This document shows positions 44,376 through 56,296 of a stretch of DNA of 64,000 bases, piece by piece. The translations under genes were made by a program, and so were the position numbers. How positions within the stretch are numbered: the first letter of the stretch is position 1; every line of letters begins with the position of its first letter. The DNA comes from Gymnopus androsaceus JB14. Its lineage: Eukaryota > Basidiomycota > Agaricomycetes > Agaricales > Omphalotaceae. The DNA lies in the NCBI GenBank assembly GCA_009733575.1, contig ML769409.1:301867-365866 (forward strand). Direction: 5' to 3'. The notes beneath the pieces were generated by a model. That model had not been told where the DNA came from. It did no database searches and was given only the letters and a program-made list of their open reading frames with translations.

Positions 44376-47300
44376 TTGCCTACAAGGACCTTCTCTTCAT
44401 GCGTGAGCGTCATTCCCAGAAGCTGTTTCTCGACAATGTGCAGTAGTTGCCTGATAGGGCTCGTGGTCTTAGCACCCTTCTCCTCGTCCGGCATCATGGG
44501 TACATGGGCACAGATCAGCTTCGATACATGTAAGAGGGGTCCATCGACTGGTTTCTCCACAAAGCGTGTGACTTTGTACTTCTTTCCCATCATCTGAGCT
44601 TCATGTTGGACAGGTTTTAGGACAATATTATCATCTACGCCCCAAATGATAGTACATCCCAGTCGTCTGGCATGTTCGCCACTGCAAATTAAGAACAACT
44701 TGGCGCTGTAAGATTTGTCTGCTGTATGACCACATCTGAAGGGGTCGGGATGTTGGACAGTGATGATGGTTCCAACGGGGGCTTTGCCCTTAGGTTTTAC
44801 CCAGTAGACCGCTTTGTTGGAGCTGTCCTCCTCTGCAGAGATTATGATTTCAACATCATTGCTGATATCCCGCAAAGCTACCATGACCTTCCCCCGAGGC
44901 AATGCTTTTGTGATTTCGGGATCGTCAATCCAATTCGTCAACAGTGTTGGGGTCGCAGCTCTCAGTGTAAGTGGGGCACCTCCTTGAGTGAATGCGGTAT
45001 CTTGAAGTCAATTGCCATGACTCATGATCGCCTGTCACTCACGAGCAGCAGCCTTTTGCCTTTCCTCATCATCCAGTCTTTTCCATGCAGCACTCACTTG
45101 CTCGTGCTCCAGCTGCATTATTCCCTTTGACCGTCCATAATCATGATAAATTTCTCCTAACAAATGTGTTGGAGTGTAACCTGGCCAGAATTGAAAGTAC
45201 GAGCTGGCATTGAGTTCATAAGCCAGGAAACAATTATCACGTTGATGAATACAATCGAAGTTGAATAAAGGATCCGGAGATGTGGAAGGGGCATCAAAAT
45301 GGACAAGTATACCAATGCCGCTTTTCATTGACGAGTTTTTGAAAACATCTATCACCCGTCCAAGAGCACCCTTGTGCATCTGAGCAATGTTGCTGTCATT
45401 CTCAATGCCAACGACTTTGATTTCCATATTGGCCCAACGCCTACATCCCATCAATGTATTGATAAAAGAGTTGCTAGTACCGGACTGGTTCATGGTCGGC
45501 ATTGCATTGCGAGGAAGGGACAGTTCATGAGTGAGATGCACTTTAGATTCTTGAGGCAGTTGGCATGAAACGAATGCGTAAGATCATCACTGCCATTGAA
45601 CTTGACAGCAATAACATTGCCAACCTCAATTACTAGCCCTTCACAAGCAACACCTGAGTCTTGTCGAACTTTGACTCTTGACCCCACTTGCATGACCTTG
45701 ACTAAAAACCGAAACGGTATAAACTGTACTCCCAAAGTAGTGAGATTGTCATCGAGACTCGGAGCATTGGCCTGGTTGATGAAGGCAACATTGCACCCTG
45801 TGGCGTGAATGCACTCTATCCAGCCTTCAGAACTAATCGTAACCATACCGTCAATCTCTGCATCTCGAGTAAAAGGCCCATAGTGAAGAGCCAGTTGTAC
45901 TCTTTCACCGTGATCAAAGAACCAGGAGCTGGCAAAGGCCATCAACTACTGATCAAGTCAGGTAGACATTTCAGCCACTGACTAAGATCCTTGGCGAGAA
46001 TATTAGTGGCCTCCTGCATGTCAACATGATTGAGAACCACCAATGCGATACCGCTGTCAGTGACAGTTTGACCGCTCATCGTATAGACCTTGGATAAGTG
46101 ATTGCATGTCCTCGGACGTTTGCATTGATAACATTGGATCTTTGAACATGGTATGGAATTACGGACAGCAAATGAAAGGATGGACTCAGAGCCCTGATAC
46201 ACCTTTGCCCTACAAGGCTGCGCAGCTCAATGTTTTCCATTGACTGGCAAAGCCGATACTATTGTCAATGCGTGTTGTGACAATACCTCTTCAGACTGCA
46301 GGTGCAATACTTTGAGTTTCTTACGGGGTTGCTCTATAGGAGCCAGTCAAGGCAGGAATCCCACAAGTATCTGATTATTTTGGTCAAAGTCCAGACCATT
46401 AGTGTATTTGGTGTCCAAAACTACACCAATGTCACCTCGGTACTGTCCATTCTTGGCCAAAATCCAAGTTCGTGGTTGCGGAACATTTCGAAGTCACCTC
46501 TGTTCAGTGAGCTCAGATGCATCCACAACACAACAATGTATGGGCATCAGCAAGTGCACGTCCTTTGAAGGGAGAAGCACAACAGTATTGGATGGGTGCA
46601 AAATGATTGGCTTGCGAGGATATTTGAAACCATAGATGGTTTGAAAGTAGGACGATGCTCGGGTATGCATCTGTAGCATGGAAGTCATTCAAATATAAAG
46701 GCCTCCCGGAAGCATTGAAGGAAAGGCACCTTGAAGACCTGGGGGAGCCCTTCCGTTGTGGCAGTCATGCTGAATATGCTGTACGATGTCAGACTCTGTC
46801 CCTTGCTAGTAAGAATTTCATTATAACAAAGTACAAACCAAAGCATTAATTCCTTACCTGACAGCGAACATAAAATACCTTGCATTCTTCCAACATAGCA
46901 GTGTGAGCTACAAGAGCGGTCAATCCATCTTGTTCTTCTTGTTCTTCAGAGGACGGATTGTATTCATTGTCTATTAAAAAGGGTTTCAGAGAACTGTTGA
47001 CCTCCGTATCAACCTCCTGCTCCTGCTCTGCATCTACCTGCACCGCTGGCTTCATTTTCTCTAGATCTGCCAATAACATCTGCGCCGCTTCAGCGTCGTC
47101 GTCCAGCTCGACTTGCATGATACGGATCCTTATGGTGTGCCACTCCTCACCAACTTGAAGTTCATCCAAGGACATTTTGACTTCATTGCCGGAGGGCGGT
47201 TTCTCGTCAGTCATATACTTGTGCAGAAGATTCCATGCACAAGCAGCAGGAGAAGTCAAGGGAGGCAAGTCGGAAGCGATTTTATCGACCATGAAGTCGA

Positions 47301-47580
47301 TGACTACTTGTGGAACGGAGGGCGGAGGTACATTGGAGGTTGAAATGGGTGCAGGGGAGTCATGGGAGTTGGTACTTGTTGAAGGCAGGGCTGGAGTGGG
47401 GTGTTGTTGAAGCAATTTTTTGGTTTCGAAGGCCAACCAATGTGTGATTACCTCATCAAGGTGATCAACATGGTCTTTTGGGTGGAGAGGGACCAATTCT
47501 GCCTGTTGCCAAAGTCGCTCCTCAGAGTCTTCATCAGAGGAATGCTCAAAGTCGAGGATATCATCCTCCTCCGCCTGATC
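44376..47580 (-). pseudogene. Spt5-like NGN/KOW-domain protein, degenerate
   Basis: Spt5 is a nuclear elongation factor with an NGN domain and several KOW domains. The minus-strand N-terminus is acidic (DDILDFEHSSDEDSEERL). A region shaped like NGN (about 46650-46850, ending with YGFKYPRKPIILHPSNTVVL) follows. Then come KOW-like segments: TWILAKNGQYRGDIGVVLDT (46460), WFFDHGERVQLALHYGPFTR with GMVTISSEGWIECIHATGCN (45890), and VGSRVKVRQDSGVACEGLVI (45660). Later exons reach 44372 (GMTLTHEEKVLVGK). Frameshifts and stops occur near 46330 and 46690. Basidiomycete genomes carry Spt5/KOW-like genes dispersed with transposons, and the neighbouring KDZ-B suggests the same here. True cellular SPT5 is much longer, so this is not the housekeeping copy. 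Confidence 0.6.
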
Positions 47581-47584
47581 TAAC

Positions 47585-47760
47585 CACCTGCTAGTCCCCT
47601 TAACGCCTCCTGTTAGAGGCTTGGATCGTTCTAATTTCCCTCTAATAGGAGGGGTTACGGGTTTCTACCAAATAATGACCAGGTATTAGCAGATATACTA
47701 TATATTGAATATCTTTACCTTCTCAGGCTCACCGGTGCCTACTTGACCGCACCAGCACTT
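47585..47760 (-). repeat. Copy of the KDZ-C downstream region
   Basis: The reverse complement matches 60290-60445: TAGGCACC-GTGAGC, AATATATAGTATATCTRCT, CATTATTTGGTAGAAACCC, CCTCC(T)ATTAGAG and GGGGACT-GCAGGTGG. It marks the end of a second KDZ-C-type unit, now lost, that lay on the minus strand. Confidence 0.65.
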
Positions 47761-47775
47761 GATACTACCTGCAGG

Positions 47776-49916
47776 ACAGCACAGCCAAACAACTTACCAC
47801 TGCCAGATTCACAAGTATGAAAGCTTTAAGTACCAAGAAATACAATTGATACTGAGAGTGAGTAAGGGCTACTAAATACAACAAGAAATTTTAAGGCTTG
47901 TAGCAGAGTATAGTACAAGACTGTGTAGCATGACAGGAAAGGAACAAGCAGCCTACTCATCCTCCATGTACTCACATCAGCAAGTTCCCAAGTGTATGAT
48001 CCGTGTGATTCATACCGATCATACGCCATCATACACCTCTTGATGTGTACGATGGGCGAGGGGGAGTGCGTAACGACATACGCCGATCATACACGGTCAT
48101 GCGGCCAGTCAACTCGCGTTATACATGCTTCATACAGTCTTCATACACAGGTTATACGCTTCATACGTACTGGAAATTCTATTATGCATTCATTACAAGC
48201 ATTTTCGCTCCATTAGAATACATGAAAAAGAATAAATTCATTCACTATTTACTACACGACGCTGCTACTAATACAGCTATACACTACAAGGTGATACCGC
48301 TACTTCTGCAATCGTGCCTGCAAAATGATGCTACCACAAGCCTATCTTGCCGTTGCAAGTAATGACAGGATGGAAGACAGGAGATGAAGAATTTCTTGTA
48401 GTAAATGAGATGTTGGAGGAAAGTGTCGTCTTGGTTGTGCCAGTGTATAATGTTGGCTCACTTTTCATGACGGAAAAAATCATTCAGACATAATCGCGAA
48501 AATAGTAGAGTGGGTAACTTACCGAGCACTCAACTCTACAGTATTCAACGGCAAAGAACGACTATAGCTAAGACTTACCTCATCTTTGTCAACCACCTCA
48601 TTGATACTACTATCCTCGATGAGACCTAAAAAAAACTGCATTACCCTTTTCCTCAATGGTCTGGCCTCCCTGTTCAGAACCAATGATGATTAACGAAACC
48701 CCAAATGACAGAAAAGCAGTAGACGTACTGTATGCATCCAGCTGTCACACCATAAATATATATAAAGGGAAGTAGAGGCCAAATATGCTGAGGATGATGA
48801 TGATGGAAGAAAAGACACACCAACAAGAGAAAACGAAAATCATGGGACACGTGAAACTATATAGCTGTGGAGTTTCGGAGTTTGAATGGACTTGCATCAT
48901 TTCAAAATTTCTTGCAACAGCTCAGTGCGGCGTGTAAGTACTCTAGCGGCACAATTTCACATTAAATCATGATGATTGTCCATTTGAGACGTTGGTTTAA
49001 AATATGTTGGCTGGAGATCTAACATGATTGGTAAAAGTAAGTACTATTGGCATATGAAGTCAGTATGAAGGTTGTATGAAGACTGTATGATCTTGTATGA
49101 TGCGCCGGGTCCTGGATCTGTATGATTGATGTATGATCGGGGTATGATCGGGCCAACGATTATACCATCATACATGTCATACACATCATAACTTTCGGAA
49201 TTTGCTGATGCATCAGACTCACCCCCATTGTCATCCTCAATGCCATCTGAGATAGGTACTGCATTCACCTTGGCCTTACATGGTTTTGCAGCTGCCGGCA
49301 CCTCCTTTTTCTTCCCTCTAGTCTTCTCCTGGGAACTGTCCTTTCCTTTACCCTTCCTTGCAGTAGAATGAGGTATGACAGAGGAGGGCACAAAGATTAC
49401 AGTGCCAGGCGGAAACTTGATCACAAGCCCAAGAGACCAGGCTATGAAATGTGCACTGCATTTGGAATTGAATGCCCCGCCATTGAAGGCAGTGCACATC
49501 CCCTGATGTAGTTACAATAGTCAGTATGTGGAAGAGTACTGCAGTTATGGAATGGAGTTTTGGAAAGAGAGCTTGGAGACCATCTGAAGATGTATTAGCA
49601 TAGGAAAGCATAAGCAGAAAGTGAGGCTGAGACCTGACATACAATCTACATATTGAGCAATGTGCTTGATGACTGGGCTATCCAAGAGCCTTCCATCCCT
49701 CTCAACAAGTTGCAGGCCAGAAATGTGGAACACATCAGGGCTAGAGAGAATGGAGAGTGTAGGAGTTTGAACTCCAGCCCAAGCATTCTTGGGAATAGAA
49801 AAGCACATTGTACTGAGCACATGAATAATGGCTGCCTCTACATGCTGGCGTATGTACCCCTTGATCTGTGTGCTGCCTGCATCCAAATCAGCCTGGTGAT
49901 AGCATTGAGTTTTCAA
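47776..49916 (-). pseudogene. TET/JBP-like 2-oxoglutarate dioxygenase relic with Lys-rich tail
   Basis: TET/JBP enzymes oxidise 5-methylcytosine or thymine in DNA. On the minus strand GLVIKFPPGTVIFVPSSVIPHS (near 49400) matches the strand-loop-strand around the distal His of fungal TET/JBP-like enzymes (usually LVIxFPPGSTILIPSAxxxHSN). Upstream exon-like sequence (49545-49916, with SPVIKHIAQYV) is compatible. After a deletion the frame runs into the basic tail TARKGKGKDSSQEKTRGKKK and acidic EYMEDE. The proximal HxD motif is not visible. Element 47975-49210 interrupts the tail. KDZ transposons and TET/JBP genes are known to be linked in Agaricomycetes. The family call rests mainly on one motif. 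Confidence 0.5.
47975..49210. mobile_element. CATCAG-family element with subterminal TATGAT repeats (1236 bp)
   Basis: Ends are CATCAGCAAGTTCC and GGAATTTGCTGATG, with a 2-bp CA duplication (47973-47974, 49211-49212). The undisrupted relative at 2331 gives the empty site. Both subterminal zones (about 47993-48130 and 49060-49190) carry many oriented TGTATGATCGG and CGATCATACG words, as in elements whose transposase binds subterminal arrays. The central part holds no recognised gene. Confidence 0.75.
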
Positions 49917-50454
49917 CAGTATTGCTCCCTGGCTTTGAGCTTAGCCTTTTGTTGAGCAGCAAGACTTTTTACTGGCTCGGCAGGAGTTCTTTATGTGGGG
50001 AGATGAGCTGGATAGGGGCAATAAGTGTTGATAGAGGTAAATAAGTTGGTTGCTTTATGGAGCAAGGTGTTGATAGAGTAATGCAGGATATGGCCTGGTC
50101 TGAGTCAGAGGGGTTGTCTTCAGCCTCAGCCAAGGCAGCCTCTTGAGCAATATATGCACTGTTGAAGTCTTGAAGAGAAGAGTAGCATCCACATTTAGAA
50201 GAACAAGCTCAGGGCCAAGCTGATATGGACTGAACTCCTTCTTACTTCTCAATATGCATTGACCAAGCTCTAGATAGCTGTTAGCTGTCACTTTCAACAT
50301 TTACACAGAGCAGAGGAGCAAAAAAATTGAAACAGATGCACTCACTGCCTCACCCAAAGCCAGGGTGGCATTGAGCCAGAAATAGTACCTACTACAAGGA
50401 GAATAGTGGAAGAAGGGACTCACCTGAAGGAATATGGCTCTCTGACACAGAGCT
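49917..50454. other. No gene firmly recognised
   Basis: The minus-strand frame 50055-50300 has protein-like composition and could be a 5' exon of the dioxygenase relic, but it has no diagnostic motif. Nothing else was seen. Confidence 0.3.
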
Positions 50455-51225
50455 TGGTTGCAGGTAGTGAAACCTGCGGGTACCCGCAGGTACATCTGCC
50501 AAAATACCTGCAGGTTTTTGTACCCGTGGATGGTCACTATCCATGGGTACAGGTATCCCACAGATACAGGTATGGATTTTGATGAAATGGCAGGTACCTG
50601 CAGGTACTTGCATCACTTACCAAGACTTCATGTCAATTCAATTTTATATAGACAATTGACATAATTTTTATGAAGATTCATTTTTGCAAGATAAAATTGT
50701 TTAAAATACACACACACATATGGGCACTAAAAATTCGCAGTTGGGTGCCTGTGATCTGAATACACTGGGATATCTCACAATGCATAGACCTTTTACAGAA
50801 AATCCTTCTGCATTTTCACATGTTATGCATTGTGAGGTGCATTTTTGGTGGAATGAGCCCATTTTTTCTCCCAAAATCCTATGCATTGTGAGATATCCTA
50901 CTGTACAATCAAAAACCTGCCAGTAGGACATAAAAATAGCCACTATCATTATGATCAAGTGTGCCCACACCTATATGTAGGCCTTTATATACATTATACA
51001 CATATCCTCTGTACAAAATGTATATAATATTTGCAGTTTTAATGAATTTACTTGCAGGTACCCACAGGTAAAACATAGGTACCTGTAATATCCACAGGTA
51101 CCTGTGCAAAAATACCCATGGGTAACAGGTATTTTAAGCGCCAGGTTTCCCATGGGTACAGGTATGGACTTGGAGAGAGTGAATACCCGTGGGTACAGGT
51201 ACAGGTAACCCGCAGATAGTACTTG
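50455..51225. repeat. Inverted GGTACCTGCAGGTA-rich element
   Basis: The left block (50455-50620) and right block (51050-51225) are made of the same palindromic words in inverted order: ACCTGCGGGTACCCGCAGGT, GTACCTGCAGGTAC, CCCATGGGTACAGGTAT. The middle holds a second inverted pair, GGATATCTCACAATGCATAG (50769-50788) and CTATGCATTGTGAGATATCC (50879-50898). Non-coding. Probably a fold-back element. A related fragment is at about 54140-54230. Confidence 0.65.
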
Positions 51226-52079
51226 TGCCAAGCTCTGCTCTGACAATGCTTTGTGTTTGCCCATGGTAGTAGCATATAAAGGAGTAGAGGCACCACAAGC
51301 TTACAGTGATCACATTCTTGCTATTGGCATGTGGTCTGTGGCTCATCAGTTCAATCATCTCTACATCCATGCCTACAAATACAGCGCAGTTCAACTGTAT
51401 TGCTAAAGCATGAGGTTCAGCCCCCACTTGTGCTTGCATATCTTGTATCCAAGGGCCTAGCCATGGCTACCAAGGCTCTGCCAGTTCACAGAGATGATTG
51501 GCCAGAAACACACCTCAAGTACTTCATAGCACCAGTCTTCAGAACCTCAACTGAAGGGGGGAGCTGGTTCAGCTTCAGGCTGAGGTTGTAGCTACTTCAG
51601 ACATTATTATTCAGCAAACATTTTGTTATGAACACTTTATCTTATCTCATGCCACATGGACTATTACTTATCTGTTTCTTCTATTTTTCCTCATATATCT
51701 CGGTGCTTACTTAAGCATGTGCTTGTTTAGGTACATGGCTGTGTTGTTTACTTATGTTTCATTCTTTATAGTTCATCAACACATGTATGATCATAGGTCT
51801 TGATCATCCGATCATCCTTTGATCACTTTGATCACACCTCATGCTAGGATGCTGCATTTGGTGCTGGATACACATGTATGATCACTTATTACTTACAGAC
51901 ATTGATACTGTTGTACTTCATAGTTTCATGCATTGTTACAGTATGTACAGGGCATAGGGTTCTGGGTCTAGGGCTTGTACACTAGTATATATAGTAGTTG
52001 TAGCTGTAGCATAGTCCTTAGCTTCAATCTTGTCAATACCTCCTAGTCCTCAATTCATTCTTGTTCTCTTTTCCTCATT
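51226..52079. other. No gene recognised
   Basis: Short frames only. Repeated TGATCA words cluster around 51780-51890 (CATGTATGATCATAGG, TTGATCATCCGATCATCC). It may include the promoter region of KDZ-C, but no motif proves this. Confidence 0.35.
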
Positions 52080-53499
52080 GTTCTTGCTATTACCTAAGTC
52101 TGAAGCCGTGATGCCTGGTACCTTGTGTTGTGAGGAACTAGTTGCTGACACATTTGGGGCAGGAGATCACAACTACAATATGCCAATGGGCTGTGACTAC
52201 AGCAACAGCAGGCCCATAGTGCTTGATAATGACAATGACAAATATGAATTTTGCATTACAAGCCCATGGCTCCATGTAATGCAGAGTGGGTGAGCAAAGT
52301 AAATCTGAGTATATTACAAAATATTTCTACATAAGCACTTTGACCAGCATGCACGCTCCACTTGCATGCTTTGGCTGGTCAAAGCAAATGAGTCACTCAA
52401 TTGTGGCTGTGCATGTTTTTCCAGACACCTACTACAATTGGGTTTGCTTTGCTCACCCAATGATTCAGACTGGGAGCCTGTGGACAAGGTGGAGTTGCTG
52501 AGGTTGAGGCTGAAAGAACAGGCAGGTCATGCAAAGGTTTGTGAGGATTATCAAACTTGGCAAGACCACATGGATTTGCAGTGGAAGCACTGGGAAGCTC
52601 AGCAGGAGGGTATTGCAGACTCTTACATGGCTTGGTCTTATATTGAGGAAGACAAGAATTCCCCTGTAGAGGCCAGGAAGTTGGAGTCTGAGATGTGGGT
52701 CACTGTGGTTGACTTGTTCGGTAAAGTATTTGGATTTTTTATATCTAAGCTGACCTAACAAAAATCAGGTACAGAGTACAAGGCAATGTTTGGCAGTTGC
52801 AGTCCCTTGTTAGTGCAGGTCTAATCCCTACCACTCCTCTTGTTCATACATACACTGTTACAGTCTGTACCATCAAATAATATCACACCTTGTTCTGTTG
52901 CTGCCCCAAGATTGGTATTCAGCCCTTCACCAAAACAATCTGCAACCTAACAGATGAACCATTCAAACCTCACATGTCCACCCTCCTTTCAACAGCCTTT
53001 GATATCTACTGCACCATTTTGAAGGATGTTTACTGTTACGTGCAAGCAGCTCTGGGATGCAACGAGAAGGACTGGCAAATGCTGAACTCATGCCCCCCTT
53101 GCCAATACTAACTGAAAGAAGAACTCCTGCTGGAAATTTGAATGATTATTGAGATCAATGGTAACAATTCACTATGCAGAGTGGAACAACAAGGTGACAC
53201 TGCACTAGAGCCCCCAAAAGAGGGTGAGAATGAAGGCATGCAATGGCTGGGACCCTTGAAGGAGCAAACCAATCATTGCATAGGCAGTGGGGACTATGTC
53301 CTGTCTCAGGACAAGGTCAATGTTTGGGCCAAGGAAAATTGGGAGGACATGCCAATGGAGGATCAGCCTGCAGATAGGCCAAAAACTGCACTGGAGATGC
53401 TTTTGGCAGAGGGTTGCTGTGAGGAGTGTTGGAATAATATGAAGGAAAAGAATACAGCATGGTCAGTGGGCAGATTCTATGAATGGGGGTAGTGATTTG

Positions 53500-54240
53500 G
53501 AGCATTCACCTACAAGCTATATGATACTATTATAATAGTGAGTACTTATCCATCATATCTCAAAGTAAAGTAGCCCACCTTCATATCACATCCAGGACAT
53601 GAACAGGACAAAAATGTGGCAGTGTCTGGTCAAAGTGAGCTTGGACTTGACTTGGACCCTAATCTTGAGCTCCAATGCCTTCCGAAGCCAATCTGAAACC
53701 CTCTAAAAGGCTTTACTAAACACTATACCAAGTATTCCAGGGTATCCTGCACAGTAATCCCTCTTTATACATTTTGGTCCTAAGTCCTCTTGACCCCCCC
53801 CTCCCCTCCCTACCCTATATGGGCACTTAAATTTTCGAACACCTCTTGTATGACTTAATTATAAGTTGTTACTTGGCCAGTAATAACTACTCATAGTAGA
53901 TTGGCTATCAATACATTATAGTTATTAACACTAATTGTATTAGCTTTCCAGTACTATTGTACTCAACATCAACATACACCAATACTAGACCATAGTACTA
54001 CTATGTACAGTCATTACTGACTGATATCAGTCTAATACTAGTGTTAATAGTTTTACTGAGTACTGATATTAGTCAAACTTCAATGAAATAATTCAACACT
54101 TACAGTATTTAATTAATAAAACTTCTGCTAATGCCAGATCCAGAGGTACCTGCAGGTCATTGAAAATATCCCAAAGGATGACCTGTGACCTGGGCCGGAT
54201 CTGTAGGAAACAGGTACCTGTTCCGGATCCGGACTCATGT
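53500..54240. other. A/T-rich non-coding insert in KDZ-C
   Basis: No KDZ homology was seen here. A pyrimidine run CCCCCCCTCCCCTCC lies near 53797, followed by TATGGGCACTTAAATTTTCG, similar to 50718. At 53870-54110 there are many TAGTATT/AATACTA and ATCAGT words in inverted arrangement. At 54140-54230 a palindromic pair GGTACCTGC/GCAGGTACC-like occurs beside CCGGATC repeats. Probably several decayed fold-back elements. Confidence 0.4.
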
Positions 54241-54582
54241 CCATCATTAAATGGGGGTGGTTTGTCCTGCTCTACCATCATATGTTCCTACTCCTGGCCT
54301 GCAATATGATACGGAGTGGGGAGCAGTGAGTTTAGTTATCTTTTCTTTGTTGGCTCTCAAGCTGATGCATTTGGAAGGAATAAATATCCTCTTGCTTGCC
54401 TTCATTGATATATCTCCATGGAAAAGGATCAGTGAGTCCAGAATGGTGAAGGAAAGCCAGATGGGAAGTTGGACTGCACCTATGACTGCAGGTGCAAGCT
54501 TGGGAAGTCAGTGAAGCATAGTCCCCTGCAGGAGCTGGCTCTCTGGGTGAACTTCTTGCCAATGGTTGGCCTGATGCATGGA

Positions 54583-56296
54583 CATCAGCAAAACCGCCGG
54601 ATCGTATTCCGTATGATCGGTATATTGATGTAAACAAAATGCGTAATCATACGCCATCACGGACCAGCAGAACTCTCGTCGGCCATATAATCATTATACC
54701 AAGTTCATACACCGTTCATACCAGATTTATACAACACAGTAGTTGCGCTTTTTTTTAGTACACTGTACAGTGCAATTTTAATATTACAAATTAGCCTCAA
54801 AGTCTCAGTTACTACTACGCCCCCATTTCAACTCATTTTCAAACGCGGCGATTTGTTCGCTGTGAACTACATTCAATACATTGTGCAGCCCCGAGACTGA
54901 CTCGCGTTTGAACTTGAAGAGCATTTGGCATGAAGTCCATTCAAGTGTAAAAATGTAAGCGTGAGTCTTGCGAGGTTAGCCTCAAGTTGCAATTGGTTAT
55001 AAGTGCAATGAGAAATGTGTAGGTTGTCGGCGTGAGCACACGGTTGATTGGAGATTTGGAGTGTCGACAAAAATCCTTCAGGTTATTTGAAACTCAGACA
55101 CATATACAGTCTCACGTGAATGGGCCGGGCGCTTTCTCGAGTCTTTGACTTTCTTCTTCACCTTCAACTTGCAACCTCAAGCGGCTATGCTCTTATGCGA
55201 GTTAATTCAGGTATTTTTTTTTTTGGAATGCAGTTCTTTTTGGCTTCTAATTCTCTCGTTTTGACTCCTTTGCCAGTGAACTCGTCAATCTACATAAGCG
55301 GTAAGTTGTTCATTCTTATCGAGTATGACTAACTTATAAATTTTTTTCTGCTAGTCCTGTAGCTATCAACAAGGTCTTTCTTCCGCCGAAATTCGTTTTC
55401 AGCTCAAAGGCTGGTCCCAAGCTCAAAAGCATTTGAAGGAAAGCCGGGACTGCAGTAACGTTTACGGTCGATAATTCTTTGGTTGTATTGGACTGAAATT
55501 CGAAGTTACAGTGAGTTTTACCATTGTTCTTTTGAGCTCGAAATGACCTCTTCAGTTTTCGAGGCTGCACATTTTACATCGGTCATACCGGTGATTTCGA
55601 AGTGTTGCACTGGCGCTGGGATCTTGGCAAGACAGTGAGTTCTTATACCGTCTGTTTTGTCCTCGTATTGACCTGCATTTCAATAGAGTTGTCGAAGTGC
55701 GCATTTTACGACAGTAATACCGGTGGTTATGCTGGCATTAGGAGCTTGGCGAGATAGCAAGTTCTGATGTTGTCAACTTTCCCTTACGTTTTAGGAGAGT
55801 AATACCGGTGGTTTTGAAGTGTGTCGCTGGCATTGGAGCTTGACAGGAATGGTGAGTTCTGATAGCATTCCTAAGCCTTACGAGCTCAAGCTGACTTGCA
55901 TCTCAATGGAATTTTCGCAGCGGTGCATTATACGATATAAATACCGATGGTTTCGAAGCATTCAGCATTGGAAGTGTGGCAAGGATTTGATCTTGATTAT
56001 TCTGTAGTCTTCATAGTAGTATCATGTAGTATGTAGCACAAATTGATATTTTATTGCTTTATTACAGTGTATGATGGGCGTATACAAGATCCAAAAAACA
56101 AGTATATTTGTTGTATGAATATTTGCATGATTGCGTATAATCTAGCGTATAAATGAAATAAAAACCGGTCGTAATTGTGTATGATCGAGCGTGATGGATA
56201 TGCACTCGGGGGCCTATACATACACAGCCAAATCCGTATGATCGGGCGTATTTGGCGTGCCTTCATACGGATCACGCATGTGCGGTTTTCCTGATG
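54583..56296. mobile_element. CATCAG-family element in KDZ-C (1714 bp)
   Basis: Ends are CATCAGCAAAACCGC and GCGGTTTTCCTGATG, with a 2-bp GA duplication (54581-54582, 56297-56298). Removing the element and one GA restores the KDZ reading MHG|YAHECLCQLLF. Subterminal TATGATCGG and ATCATACGCC words link it to 47975-49210. The interior carries a tandem array of ~130-bp units (55557-55985) and no transposase. Confidence 0.8.
55557..55985 (+). repeat. Tandem units with splice-like boundaries
   Basis: Four diverged units of about 100-135 bp share GCATTTTAC, TAATACCGGTGGTTTCGAAG and GGCATTGGAGCTTGGCA, followed by GTGAGTTCTGATA. Each unit resembles a short exon followed by a donor-like GTGAGTT and, before the next unit, an acceptor-like TAG or CAG. 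Confidence 0.55.

Noticed and set aside
10972..56296. Helitron reading of the CATCAG elements (A|TCAG...CTGA|T fits TC...CTRR between A and T)
   Set aside because: Empty sites do not support it. It would require every target to have been ACA|TG and leaves 6-8 extra bases at three loci. A 2-bp duplication with CATCAG ends explains all five junctions and makes the two LTRs exactly 204 bp. The 3' hairpin near a Helitron end is also not distinctive here.
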